A DNA stretch of 64,000 nt from Karalla daura (GCA_029224185.1 CM055199.1:9691938-9755937); one strand, 5' to 3'; positions 44,851-56,544 are shown, counted from the stretch's first letter. Notes: generated from the letters alone by a model not told the origin. Numbers and translations: made by a program.

Positions 44851-45880
44851 GTCAGTAAATGGAGAAACCTTCAGATTCAGGAGATTATCCCAATAATATA
44901 ACAGCACACAATTATCAGCTGAAAGTGTGCAAGGCAAGCCTGTCGGGCTTACATCAATGCAAATTTATGGAAAAAAAGAGTGAAGCTGTCAATATGTACA
45001 GTCCATTGTGTGATATTTGCACATATATCTTATCCCGTATGCCCTTGGGTCACATGCCCTCTATGCCAAACCTGTATGTTCAGACGTTTGGGTAGGGCAA
45101 TAATGCTTCCATCTACTGGTAACAGAAAGAAATGGACAATCACTTTTAGTAGAGATAATTTTCCTTATTCTATAGACTTATTTATTTCATGAAGATAACT
45201 TTGGATAAAAAGAGGTAATATTTGACAAAATGTACATTGCGTACTGCTTAGCTGAAATTGGGTTTTACAATGCAAGAATCCCTAAAAATCCCCAAAGTAC
45301 AATGAAGATTTAATCCAATTGAAGCATTAACAATATCTTAACTAACTTAACAATATACAATATGACGATATTGTTTTCATGAACTGGTTCACATGATACA
45401 GTACAGTATTTCTTTTAAGACACAATCTGTACAGAGGACATGCATTATTTATGCATCAGACGTTCTTTTAAGTGGTGTGAAGTTTCTATTGAAGCTTTCA
45501 AAGACAACTGAAACTTGCTTCAAAGTGTGAAGCCTCCTATTTTATGAACAATTTTCTCTTTTTTTTTGGATCGATTCATGGACTGAAACGGCTTGTTTTA
45601 TTTGCTCCTATTTTACCACTGTGAACGGTATTTTTGTGAAATTCCCATATTAATGATGCTTTGTTGAAATCATTATGTGTCAAAGTGCACAAAAGCGAGA
45701 AAAGTGAAGTGAAACTGTCGACAGCTAATAATCATTACCTAAACAAATATGGGTATTTGGCTGTGATAATACGTACAATATGTTCCCAATAGGTGCAAGA
45801 GTTTCCTTTAGTGTCTGTGGGTGGGGGGTCGTTTATAACACGGAGTGTACCGGTTTACTACGTGGCTACCGCTCGAGGTT
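44851..45880. other. Intergenic spacer actc1 to arhgap11a
   Basis: About 1 kb of AT-rich sequence. I see no exon, RNA gene or recognisable repeat in it. Confidence 0.55.
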
Positions 45881-46135
45881 TCATCGGCCCCAATAGAAAC
45901 CGCCCCGCCCAGCGGGGCTGCGCCGCGCAGCAAAACATACGCCCCGTGCGACGCTATTCAAAGCGCGTGCAGCCAATCAGAGCGCGGATCGTAGGGAGCG
46001 CTGCTGTTTGAATGCTCTGCGGAAACACAACCGAGCCCATGGAGCACACAGCACAATGCGGCTAGCGAGCTAACGAGTGAAAACGGCGTGGCTCCATCCT
46101 GCGAGAAGGTTTTTTTAGCAGTCGTCTTGAGTGGG
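45881..46135 (+). promoter_or_regulatory. arhgap11a: arhgap11a promoter (CCAAT boxes, GC box, CHR) and untranslated first exon
   Basis: A GC-rich, TATA-less promoter. CCAAT boxes lie at 45890-45894 and 45973-45977, an Sp1-type GC box CGCCCCGCCC at 45901-45910, and a CHR-type TTTGAA at 46007-46012, 34 bases after the second CCAAT. CCAAT boxes (NF-Y) at about this spacing before a CHR (DREAM/MuvB) is the known layout of promoters active in G2/M. The untranslated exon probably ends at AGTGG|GTAAGC (donor at 46136). The acceptor joining it to the coding exon before 46482 is not clear. Confidence 0.55.
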
Positions 46136-46481
46136 TAAGCGGTAGCTCGCTTCTAACGTGGATGGGTTAATGTAACTTAACTTACTTTCATGGCCGACGT
46201 TAGCTCGCTAACTGCGACGCAGCGTGAAGCTAAGTGAAGCTAGCAGTTAAACCGACGCTTCGCACCGCAACGTTACTCCGGGCGAGACTCGTAGGAACTG
46301 GACCGAAAAAAGGGTTACATGCGGTTGCAATCCACACAAGGATGAGTTAACGAACGTCTGGAGGAAGTCACTAGGTTAGAAAGGGCAGGAGGTAGGACTG
46401 CGACTGTCAGTATTGCTTTGGTAGTGACAGAGGAAAGACATAGCTAGTGCATTAAAAAGTACAAGATAGAGGTGAAAAAAG

Positions 46482-48340
46482 ATGAAGGTCATGGAGAAAA
46501 ACATGATGCGTCTGGCGGCCGTGCAACAACTCCGATCCGCGTACGGGATTAAGACCAAGAACTGGAACAAAAACAAAGCAGCCAGCTACAAGCCTGCAAC
46601 CAGCAAGTCGGTAAGTAGAGCAACAGAGCAGCACTATTGAAACTGTGCAGTTTTGGACCAGAGGAATCAGTAAGCCCACAGGGCTGAGCCGTGGCCGGAC
46701 CATTGTTTAGTCTGCTGAGTCGCATTTGCATATCCCTGAAAGCAGTCTCCCCCTCCGATGAGACCCCGTTTGTTCCCTGGCTGTTGTCACCCGTGTCAGT
46801 CAGCGCAGATGCTTTGTTTGGCTGCTCCACTCATTATTCACACCATAAATTTCTTGAGCAGCAGCAGAAAGTGGTGTTTAACCGGACAAAAAAGGGCAAC
46901 GTTTTCTGGCGAATCTTTACGGCACATTGTTGTCATGTTTGTGGACATTTGGGTCATAAAAAGCCAGCAGTCGGGGCCGGACAGCTGTGCCACTCCAAAT
47001 CTTAATACACCCAATTGAAAAATGATACCTGAAGGATCTCTTTCTTCAAGCAAACCCTGCTTGTTATTGAGTCACAGGAAGTCACAAGGCTTGTAGCAAG
47101 AGGTACTGTGTCTTTTCAAACAGACACTGAACTTCTGCATTTGCAGGGAATGTCCTATTAAACCCGAGCAGACTGAGGAAGCCAGGAGCTGAATGCAGTA
47201 ATTCTTCTATTCTGACGGTCTGCACAGATTCAGACCTCTGAGCTTACAAACTCTAAATAGCGCTAGTGACTTTTATCATTGTTCTCCGAAACAATGGGGA
47301 AGCGGCCACGAAACTGCTCGATCACAAGTAGTGCACTCAAAAAGCCCCTCAGTGTGTTCAAGGTTTTGACATATAAGAAATGTGAAGTGACCCTTTAATG
47401 GATTTCTTCTTTGTTGTAACATTTTACAGAGAAAAAGCTTATTTTGTATTGCTTGGTTGTCTCCACAGATGAAGGTCTTTGGAGTATCCTTAGAGAGTCT
47501 GCCGTATTACAATATGGAATGTGGGAGCGTGCCAAGGCAAGTGCACACACTTCATTACTGGGTCCCACAATTAGCATGTTATAACCTGCCCCATCTTGTA
47601 CTTTTTTAATGCTCATGACCTTTCTTTGCTGCTCTTAGCTTCCTGGTGGACGCCTGTATGAAGCTCCTGGCGCATGTGGACACAGAGGGCCTTTTCAGAA
47701 AATCTGGCTCCGTCGTCCGCCTGAAAGCACTCAGGGTGAGTGATGGCTGAGGTTGACCTCGCGCCGACGGCGGGCCCTCGACCTTGACAGCGGTCTCACA
47801 AAACAGCGCTTTGTTTTGTCTGCTCAGGGAAAAGTGGACGCGGGCGAGGAGTGCCTGTCCACAGCTCTCCCCTGTGACGTGGCCGGCCTGGTGAAGCAGT
47901 TCTTCAGGGAGCTGCCGGAGCCCGTGCTGGCCCCGGAGCTGCAGGAGGCCTTCCTCAAGGCCCAGCAGCTCCCCAGCGAGGAGGAGAGGACCTCCGCCAC
48001 CATGCTGCTGTCCTGCGTGCTGCCGGACAGAAACCTAACCACCCTCCGCCACTTCTTTGATTTCCTCCACACTGTGTCTATGAGGTGCCAGATTTACAGA
48101 CGATATTTCATTAAACCTGATCTTAATGCGTAGACTAGACCGCTGACGTCTTTTTGATTTGTTCATCCATTCACAGGAGTGCAGAGAACAAGATGGACAG
48201 CAGTAACTTGTCTTTAATCTTGGCTCCCAACCTCCTTCACTTTGGAGACGGTACTGAGAAGATGAACGCCAACACCGAAAAGCGGCTCAAGCTCCAGGCA
48301 GCCGTGGTGCACTGCTTCATAGAGAACGCCCACAACTTTG
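46482..48340 (+). CDS. arhgap11a: arhgap11a exons 1-5 (coding): N terminus and RhoGAP domain
   Basis: Coding exons are 46482-46610, 47469-47536, 47639-47735, 47828-48084 and 48177-48340. Exon 1 encodes a basic N terminus (SAYGIKTKNW) like that of the human protein. Exon 2 starts MKVFGVSLESLP and ends AG|GCAAGT, so intron 2 is a GC-AG intron; the next exon completes the Ser and continues FLVDAC. Exon 3 holds the arginine finger, and exons 4 and 5 the rest of the GAP fold. Intron 1 (46611-47468) contains no other gene. Confidence 0.93.
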
Positions 48341-51300
48341 GTACGACCCAAGTCACCTGTTTCTCTTTCTGTGTGCTGGAGCCAGTGTGGCCTTGTAGCT
48401 GATGCCCGGCTGTGTTGCAGGCGTCTTGCCGCAGTTCCTTCAAGAGAAAGTCTCGGCCATGATGGGCTGCGAGGCGGGGGTGCTCTCGCCCTCTCACGAT
48501 GAGCTCGAGGAGCTGGACATAAACACGGGGATGAAGAGGAGGAACAGACGCAGCTTTGGAGGTAAGACCGGAGATCAGAGATTTGTTTGTTTTCAGTAAT
48601 TTCCTGTCAAATTAGGCGAATTATGTCGAATTCACTGGATAAGTGCCAGCTGCACTGGTTGCAACGTCTCGAAGCGTCTCGTGACGGTATAAAGACATGC
48701 TCAAGTAAAAAGGAGCCCTGTGTTGCATTGATTATAAATGAATCAGGCCCTAGAAAGTAAAAAACTGTTGACCTGGTTGGGTTGTTCTCATGTTTCAGAG
48801 ATGGTTGGTGGTGCTCTAAATAAGATAAAATCAAATAGAACTCCTACCAAAGCCCCCCAGTCAGACAGTCTTGGTACGTACTGAGGTCGGAGGAGATGAC
48901 GTTTCCTGTTGTTCAGCATGATGAGACTGTGGTTTATCTGTCTGCTGTGCGCATAAACAAGACCACAAGTTTCCTGTCTTCTAGCGCGCTTCAAATGAGA
49001 GATTCTTCCATTCACATCTATGAGTGACGATTGGTTTGAATGATCTGGAAATGCTGCCTTGCTTCATATACCTGCTCGGTCTGCCTGTCAATTGCATGGG
49101 GCATCTCTAACAAATCATCCATAATTCCTCTTCAGCTCCTCGGCTCCGAATCATCTTTGGAACGTTTTTCGAATGTAAAACCTAAAATGGCAAATCCAAC
49201 ATGTAAACCTGCGTTCGTTCTCTTGTGATTCCTCTGCCAGTCTTTTCCTCCGCCACCCCTGTGATTGTGACTCCGTCCTCGAAGCGAAAGCTTCCCCTGG
49301 AATCGGGTCACTCGTTCGGATTCTCAAACAAGAAACGCAAATCTGTCAAAAAGAACCTGGGGATAGATTTACTCCCCAATGCTTTGTTCAGCGGGACCTC
49401 TACTCCTGGATCAGGTATTGGTGATTGTTTGATTAATTGGCCTTACACTCATGTGCCATCTATAGCCCTGCAGTTAAGTTTGTGTCCCCCCCCCACTTCT
49501 TATATTCTAGCTTACAGCGCGTCAGGGGTGTTGGACTCCTCCCAGAGCACCCTGTCGTCAGCAGGGAAATCGAGAAGGCAATCGACTACCTCGGTGAGGA
49601 GGAAGAGCCGACGGCTCAGCAACAGACACGCTGTCAACAGGTGCGCACTCCTTTTCTCAGGTTGCCCTCCAAAAGTCGTCCACAAGTTTCATCACACTTT
49701 CAACCATGTTTGCAAAGTCGGCTGTAACTTGCTCTTATTCCGACGTTGTACTGAAGTGAACCACTAGAGGGCACACGACAGAAACTCAGGATTTGCTTGC
49801 ATCCCCAGCAGTAACAATTGCCGGTTTGTTTGCTAATGACGAGAAAGGCGATCAGTGGACAGCAACTTCCTGTCATAACAAAGGCAGTCGTCGTACACAG
49901 CTTTACACACCGTCTACACGGCATTCTCCCGCTGATGGTCGTTTCAACGCGTCTGCCTTTCAGGGTGGAGTCTGGGAAGGCCGGCTGCTTCTCTCCCAAA
50001 GTCAGCAAAAAAGAAGCGCCGCGCAAGTCCCTCCGCCTGCGCTTCAGCCTGGGGAAGAGCAGCAAAGACGCTGTAAGTGTGGTCGCCAGACAGACCTCTC
50101 AGCCCAGTCAGCTGTTTTACAGATGAGCAGCAGGGAGCGCTGTCAGTCAGGCGCCAGTGTATGAAAATCAAGCCACACGCTGATTTGCACACGGGGCTGT
50201 TTTGTTGGGGTAACTTGTTGCACAGTCGCACTTTTTTATATTGTGTAACTCACAAAGTTTACTCTCAGTAGCTCACACGTTGAAACTCAAGAATGCATGG
50301 TTTTAAGACTGTTTCTGCAGCATTTTCTTCTCTCTGAAATTCTTTACTATGTAGTGTTCACACTTGTGTGGTACAAAGCCATAGGATGTTTCCTGTGTTG
50401 AATGTTCAGTGCTGATTCACTATGTTACGCACTCAGGTGAAAGAATGTGACTATATATATATATGACACTATTGAGTATTGACACTAAAATATATTGTAA
50501 CCTGTTATATGGGTCGTTGGGTGGACTGTGAAAGGGTCGAGGTGCATAATTTTCGACTGCTCCGTAGTCGTCTGTATATTTTGGACTTGGAATAAAGAGT
50601 TACTGACCAACAAATCAAGTATCTTGTTTCTTCTGAGTGATTTTTGTCATCCTCTGAAGAACTAACCACAGCGCGCATGGAATTAACACTTGACTGTTGC
50701 ACGCTGGCTAACACCTGTGGGCTCCTTTATTAACATGAATAATACCCTCATGCTTCATCCTCCTTGAACTGTTCCTCTCGTCTGTCATTTCTCATTCCAT
50801 GCTGGTGATAAAGGGGTCTGAGTCCATTGGCTGGCGACTCGCCACTCAGAAGAGCGACGCCAGTTTTCGTTTCACCAAAGAGACAGAGTTCAGTCCGACA
50901 GTTCTGCCTAGAAAGGCGGAATCCAAAAGTGAGTACTAAAAAGGATACCATATTGAATGATTAATAAAACAAGAGGAGAGATTTATGCTCTAATGAATGT
51001 CCATCTGCAGGCTCCAAGTACATCAGTAAGTCTGAGGACAACCTGCTGACGCCCCAGTGCGACCTGAGTGCCCACCAGACCTCGTGGAGCGGGGAGACCC
51101 CGGGCGGAGGCTCTTTCACAGACACCCCCATGAGCATGCTGCGAAAGGGCAACTTCACGTCCGAGCCGGCGGTGGTCACGTCCAAGCCCCCGCCGGCCAG
51201 CAGCCGCCCCATGAAGCTGTGCTGCGCCTCCAGCGCTGAGAGCCTGGAGAGCGAGAGCTCCATGGGTGAGGCTCGGGGTGGACCCGCTCCCGCCCCGCCG

Positions 51301-52425
51301 CCCGTGGAGCGCAGCTTCACGGAGGCGCGGGCCGAGCCCCAGGCTGCCACAGAGGTGCCCTGCGGCTCAGAGCCGGCAGAGAGCGCCCCCGTCCCTCCTC
51401 CAGAGACGCCCCCGGTCGAGGCTCTGGCCGCCAGCTTTCCATCCCCTCAGAGGGGTCCGGCGCCTGAGCAGAGCGTCGCTTTCAGCCAGATGGACATGGC
51501 GGCGCTGACGCCTCTGCACATCGACAGCGTAGACTTTGAGTCTCCCGTGTACTGCAGCCCAGCGGGGAAGGCTGAGGGCAGCAGCCACAACGGCTCCACG
51601 CTGGGAGGGAACGAGCAGCTGGAGGAGCAGCTCAGCTGCAGCAGGCTGATCGACGCCCTGGACATCCAGAGTCCCGCTCACTTCAGAGTGGCCGTCTCCC
51701 ACGGGCTGCAGTCCACTCCCTACAAGCCAGGTCCTGAGCTCGGAGAGGAGCTCTGCACCCCTCCCCCCACGCACGGCACTGTTGACGCCCAGGGCGACAA
51801 AGAGGACAAAACCAAAGGCTCGGAGCTGCAGCAGCCGCTCTCCCCGGGCGGCCTGGAGTCTGACAAGCGGCGCGTGGCCGACCACATCCACCACTTCAAC
51901 AAGCTCACCCTCCACTCCCCCAGAGGCTCCAAGGCCGCCGCGCACGTCAGGTCCCCGCTCAAGTTCCAGCGCACCCCGGTGCGCCAGACCGTCCGCAGGA
52001 TGAACTCCCTCCTGGGGGACACCAAGAGACCCCCCAGGTACGCCAAGGCCCCCAGCGAGGGCGGCCCGGTGGTGAAGGCGCTGAGCCTGGAGAGCGGCCT
52101 GTCCCCTCAGCCTCAGCTGCTGCCCCACCAGGGGGAGGCGCAGCCCACCGGCACCCTAACCCGGGCTAAGAAGAAGCCGCCGCCGCCGGTCCCACCCAAG
52201 AAGCCGAGCACCCTGGCCCGCAAGGCCAGCGCTCTGGGCGACGTGACCAACAAGGTGCAACCAAAGAGCAGAGCGGACAGCTGTGACCCCGACCCCGCTG
52301 CAGCGGTGCAGAAACCCCTGGCTCAGCAGGTGATGGAGAAGAGCATGAACCATTACCGAGGCTCACCCAGAAACCCCCTCCTGGAGGGCAGACTGCTCTC
52401 TGCCACCAAGCCCATAGATTTATAG
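46482..52425 (+). CDS. arhgap11a: Rho GTPase-activating protein 11A, complete (957 residues)
   Basis: Twelve coding exons. ARHGAP11A stimulates GTP hydrolysis by RhoA and is expressed in cycling cells, acting in mitosis/cytokinesis and migration. The RhoGAP domain spans about residues 45-240, with the arginine finger Arg86 in EGLFRKSGS and KQFFRELPEPVL and NKMDSSNL motifs. After it come a basic nuclear-localisation-like stretch (SNKKRKSVKK), VESGKAGCFSPK, SKYISKSEDNLLTP, the conserved SPLKFQRTPVRQTVRRMNSLL region and a C terminus ending in KPIDL. Human ARHGAP11A (about 1023 residues) ends KPVDL with the same motif order. The ATG at 46482 follows an in-frame TGA and is chosen as start, though ATGs at 46491, 46506 and 46509 are also in frame. 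Exon 2 uses a GC donor. Exon coordinates are in the block entries. Confidence 0.94.
48421..52425 (+). CDS. arhgap11a: arhgap11a exons 6-12: C-terminal regulatory region
   Basis: Exons are 48421-48561, 48799-48873, 49241-49414, 49511-49640, 49964-50072, 50814-50928 and 51011-52425. The last exon alone encodes about 471 residues, is strongly GC-rich and is Pro/Ser-rich, with a PPPPVPPKKP stretch suited to SH3 binding and several Ser/Thr-Pro sites. All phases match. Exon 11 has a weak acceptor (GATAAAG|GGG) but encodes the conserved ESIGWRLA. Exon 9 contains an internal GTGAGG that could act as an alternative donor. Confidence 0.91.
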
Positions 52426-53225
52426 CTGAGAGTCCTGCTGCTTCCCATGCTGCCTTCCTCCCTCCCCTCTCTGACTCGGTGGACTACATGGACCGCATTA
52501 AACATTCCTGTATTTTCAAGGGTCTTAATTTATTCTTAGGCGCTGTCGTGCATTGTGTTAGGGCCTTACTGGGAGATATTCATATGCCTTACATTTGCTT
52601 TACGCGAGTAAAGCAAATTTAGAAGATCTAAACGCGTCGGGTTTTAAGATGACAGGAAATGACGAGTCAACATGTTTTTGTCAAATATAAATTGTAGACC
52701 AGAGGATGGTACTGACTCCCACAGCTGCACTACATCTAGAGCTACAAAGATGACTCAGGTAATGTTTGTTTTGAAATGTTGCCCTTTCTTTGTAGTTCTA
52801 CCGAGTTCATACCATGTTGTGGTTGTAATTCATTTTAATGGCTGATGTGTTGAATTCTTATTTCCCCCGCTGCGTGCTCTATTTAGTGTGTAGTCCGCGT
52901 AGCTGACAGGCTAAATTATGAGAAGTGTGATTGATGGCATGACTGGAAATGTTTAGAATCAGGTCTTGTGCTTTTATTTATGCATTTTATATCTAATCTT
53001 TAGTTAGATTTTTATTTTTCCAGGACAAAAGTTTACTGAAGTTGCAGCTTCTTTGCATAATGTCTTATGCCTTACCATGAAAAGAGCCGATTGCACCTTT
53101 TTGTTGTTTTGAGTTAAAAAAAAAAAACAAAACAGTGATGATCCTCTGTCTCTAACAGTCCAATAATTTCAGACAAAATATCATGTGAGCCGCTTGAGAT
53201 AAATAAACCAGACAAATTATTCAGT
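52426..53225 (+). other. arhgap11a: arhgap11a 3'UTR and poly(A) signal
   Basis: About 0.8 kb of AT-rich sequence ending just after AATAAA at 53202-53207. It contains a perfect 11-base inverted repeat with a 4-base loop (52593-52618). Confidence 0.65.
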
Positions 53226-54494
53226 ATGTTTGTCTGTGGGTGAAATGACTGGTACTCGTTGGAGCCACAAGGGGGCGTGTGACCCCTACTGCTGAGAGCG
53301 CATCACAGAGAGCAGACAGACACCAGACTGCAGCCACTGTTTACACTGACCTGTTGCATCTCGATCCAGATCAAATGCATTTTATAACTGTCTGCAGCGG
53401 GACTTTAAACACTGCTGCCTCTGGCACGCCAGCAAAGATAACCCGGAGATCCCTGCACGATACAAAACATTCTTCCCGCTCGCTGTGACCCTGGATGCAA
53501 ACTACTACAAAATGCCTGGGCGAGTTTTACCTCCGACTCGTGTCTGCATAAGGGCAGAGTGGCCCTGCAGCTCTGGCAGCGTTCTCCTGTAAAGAATCTG
53601 GAGAGTAGACAGTGTAAAGGTGCAGGTCAAAGCCATTCCTGGAGATTTATTCTGACGTACAGTGACGCAGGCTGCCTGCGTCCGGACGCTGCGCAGAGCG
53701 GACGCGCGAGCCCGCACCATGTGTTCCGCAGATGAGTTCACGGTGCGAGCTGCACACACGGAAATCTCAATGTTCTCAGATCTGAGACGTGCAGAGGAGA
53801 CCTGAGAGAAAACCGACACCGTGCCACACGCGAAGTGGGTATGAGCCTAAGATCTGTTTAATGTTTCACCTAGATTGGCTTTATTGACTCTGAATAAACC
53901 GTCTAAAGGTGATACTATTTTACCACCACACACCAGCATGTCCTCAACAGACACATGTAAATAATGTTCATTTACTACGCTGTTAAAGTCAAAAAAGCTG
54001 TTGTAATATATGGCATTATTTCTGTAAAAAATCCCCAAGCACAATTTTTGGTTATCATTTGACATATTTATTCACAACGTTATTAGCCCCTGGAAAAACC
54101 TGCAGAGTATTCAAAGCAGTAACAATCAAAATATTAACATTGATAACTCTACTTTTTATCTATCCCTAGTAATTTATGCCAATAAATCTGTAGCAAAAAA
54201 CATACATAATTTCTTCTCATTTTTTTTTTTCAATTCAAGATAGTGGGAGTATTGTTCTCTATATTTCTTGCTCCGTGCGGTTCGTGGGTCGCTTTGTGTT
54301 ACTGCACTGAAATATTTGCATCTCGTTCACACGATGGCCTAAATTTAAAGCCTGCGTAAATAAACTTGCAGTAGGGACACGTCAAATAAATAAGAGGTTA
54401 TGACCATACAATGAAGCAATAAATACCAAATTCCCCGAATTCCCACTACTTCCATTTCTAAGCAAATTGAGCCTAATTGTGTGTGTATTTTTAC

Positions 54495-54537
<43 letters not shown>

Positions 54538-54930
54538 TATAATATGCGGAAAGCCTGTCATCTGTGGCCCTGTGCTGCGGGTTTACAGGTGTCCTGAGGA
54601 CCGTGAACGCCTCTTCTCAGTGTTAAAAGTTGTGATATAGTGCACAGATCTATCATCATAGCCCTCAGGATAAAAAAAAAATAAAAAAAACTAGACCGCT
54701 TGACTTTTTCCATGTGCGCACAAACCTCAGGCCTGTCCGCTCCCCCCTCCTCCTCCTTCTCCTCCCTCTTCCTCCCCCTCTCCTCCCCTCCTGCCCACGC
54801 TGTTCTTCGCTTGTCTGTTTTCTTGAAGTGGGTTCAGGGAAGTGTTGAGGGGGCGGATAGTTTTGATTTTCCTCTGCATCGCGCTCAGCCAATAATGTAG
54901 AGGGAACTGTTGTGCACATCTCAGCTGGCA
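53226..54930. other. Spacer arhgap11a to grem1
   Basis: About 1.7 kb. A GC-richer block lies at about 53640-53780, a TA repeat at 54499-54535 and a pure pyrimidine run at 54740-54792. No exon of SCG5, which occupies this place in human, was found on either strand. Confidence 0.6.
54499..54535 (+). repeat. (TA)18 microsatellite upstream of grem1
   Basis: A pure TA run about 430 bases upstream of the grem1 start region. Confidence 0.9.
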
Positions 54931-54934
54931 GACA

Positions 54935-55161
54935 TTTAAAAGGGAGACAGTCCGGCGCTGGGGCAATTTGTATTAACCCCCCCCTTCCACCCCCCCACCC
55001 CGGCCCCTGTCTATGGAGCGCTCAGCCTCCCACCCATCCCCATCCACAGCCCCACCACCAACAACACCATCTCCGCCCCAGCAGCAGCAGTAGGTGCCAT
55101 CACCTCAGGAGGAGCTCACACACGATCACACCGGCTCCGCAGCCCGGGAAAGCTCGCACAG
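54935..55161 (+). promoter_or_regulatory. grem1: grem1 core promoter and untranslated exon 1
   Basis: A TATA-like TTTAAAA at 54935-54941 sits about 30 bases before a C-rich start region (near 54966). The first exon has no long reading frame and ends CGCACAG|GTGAGAG (donor at 55162). Gremlin-1 genes have a non-coding first exon and the whole protein in the second, which fits. The intron runs 55162-55991 and holds the GATA repeat. Confidence 0.6.
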
Positions 55162-55554
55162 GTGAGAGGATTCAGGACACTTTCTCACCAACAAATGCTC
55201 CCCAGTCACCTTCATCTGAACATTATTTGCAAATCTACGAATCTAAATGCGGATTTCTACAGCGTTTATTTAATTTACAAATAACGCTATCAGAGCAGGC
55301 GTGATCCTCTCCATCTTCTCCTGGAGAGCATCTCCTCTCCTAACTTCTTCTCCCGACTCCTGCTGCTTTATCTAGAGCTTAAAGTCTGCACTTGTACAAA
55401 TACGTAGACATCCCTTGTTAGTATGAGCAATATTAATTGTGTATTTCCTGCCTTAGGGCGTAAAGAGGTTAAGATGTTTGTAGTGAATAGGTGAATGGAT
55501 GGTGGACTATGATCTTATGCGATGCAGGTTTCAAGTTTTCTTTGTTAGTCGCTT

Positions 55555-55555
<1 letters not shown>

Positions 55556-55586
<31 letters not shown>

Positions 55587-55587
55587 C

Positions 55588-55678
<91 letters not shown>
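55556..55678 (+). repeat. (GATA)30 microsatellite in grem1 intron 1
   Basis: About 123 bases of GATA units with one GACA variant near 55585. Apparent reading frames across it (poly SIYL) are artefacts. Confidence 0.92.
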
Positions 55679-55992
55679 GCGGGACATATTTTGTCCAAGA
55701 GTTATAGAAGATAATCATTTCAGGAGTGCAAGAAAATGTAATGTAAATGTAATGTAACTCACTGTAACGTTCCTTATCGCGCTCCTCCGCCCAATATTTC
55801 ACGTTTTAAGTAGGCTGTGGTAAATACGTAGGTTGTTCACGTGTCCAGTTGTGGTGTTTTTGCGCTCCGGTGTTGTTGCGCTTTGAGCCGCGTCCATGCG
55901 CTTTTACGCAGCGTAAAAGCCCTGACAGCTGTGCTACCCGTCCAGCACTCAAACTGTATAGGTGATGAATTATTTCTCCCTCTCCCCAAAGG

Positions 55993-56544
55993 ATGGCCAA
56001 CTCGACGCGCATCTTGTGCAGTATGGTTCTCATCATGGTCGGCTTGCTCTCCTCTCCCGCGGATTCCAAGAGGAACCGAGGCTCGCAGGGCGCCATCCCT
56101 CATCCTGACAAAAACAACCCCAACGAATCGGAGCAGCAGCCGCAGCCTCCGCAGCCGGGCTCCGGCTCCCGGCAGCGGCAGGGCGCATCCTCACCGGCCG
56201 ACGAAGTGCTGGAGTCCAGCCAGGAGGCTCTGCACGTCACCGAGCGCCAGTACCTGAAGCGCGACTGGTGCAAGACGCAGCCGCTGAAGCAGACGATCCA
56301 CGAGGAGGGCTGCGTCAGCCGCACCATCATCAACCGCTTCTGTTACGGACAGTGCAACTCCTTCTACATCCCGCGGCACATCCGCAGGGAGGAGGGCGCC
56401 TTCCAGTCCTGCTCCTTCTGCAAACCCAAGCGCTTCACCACCATGACGTTTACCCTGAACTGTCCGGACCAGCAGCCGCCCACCAAGAAGAAGCGCATCC
56501 AGCGCGTCAAGCAGTGCCGCTGCATATCCATAGACCTGGACTAA
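55993..56544 (+). CDS. grem1: Gremlin-1, secreted BMP antagonist, complete (183 residues)
   Basis: A single coding exon whose acceptor ends at 55991, one base before the exon's first base and two before the ATG. A signal peptide of about 24 residues is followed by a poorly conserved basic/Pro/Gln-rich segment with one N-glycosylation sequon (Asn44-Glu-Ser) and then the DAN-type cystine knot (about 93-177) with Cys 93, 107, 117, 121, 140, 143, 157, 175 and 177. EEGCVSRTIINRFCYGQCNSFYIPRHI and the end CRCISIDLD are nearly as in human GREM1 (184 residues). The basic KKKR (165-168) suits heparan-sulphate binding. Gremlin-1 binds and blocks BMP2/4/7 outside the cell, for example in limb, fin and kidney development. 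Teleosts have two copies in some lineages; I cannot say which this is. Confidence 0.96.
   Translation: MANSTRILCSMVLIMVGLLSSPADSKRNRGSQGAIPHPDKNNPNESEQQPQPPQPGSGSRQRQGASSPADEVLESSQEALHVTERQYLKRDWCKTQPLKQTIHEEGCVSRTIINRFCYGQCNSFYIPRHIRREEGAFQSCSFCKPKRFTTMTFTLNCPDQQPPTKKKRIQRVKQCRCISIDLD

Noticed and set aside
51367..52128. 253-codon minus-strand open frame
   Set aside because: It lies opposite the GC-rich last exon of arhgap11a; its length follows from codon bias on the coding strand and it has no recognisable domain.
53496..53830. Possible small gene in the arhgap11a-grem1 gap
   Set aside because: A short minus-strand frame exists but has no family resemblance, no clear splice sites and no promoter; not supported.
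55469..55802. Open frames of repeated Ser-Ile-Tyr-Leu
   Set aside because: Translation of the GATA microsatellite, not a gene.
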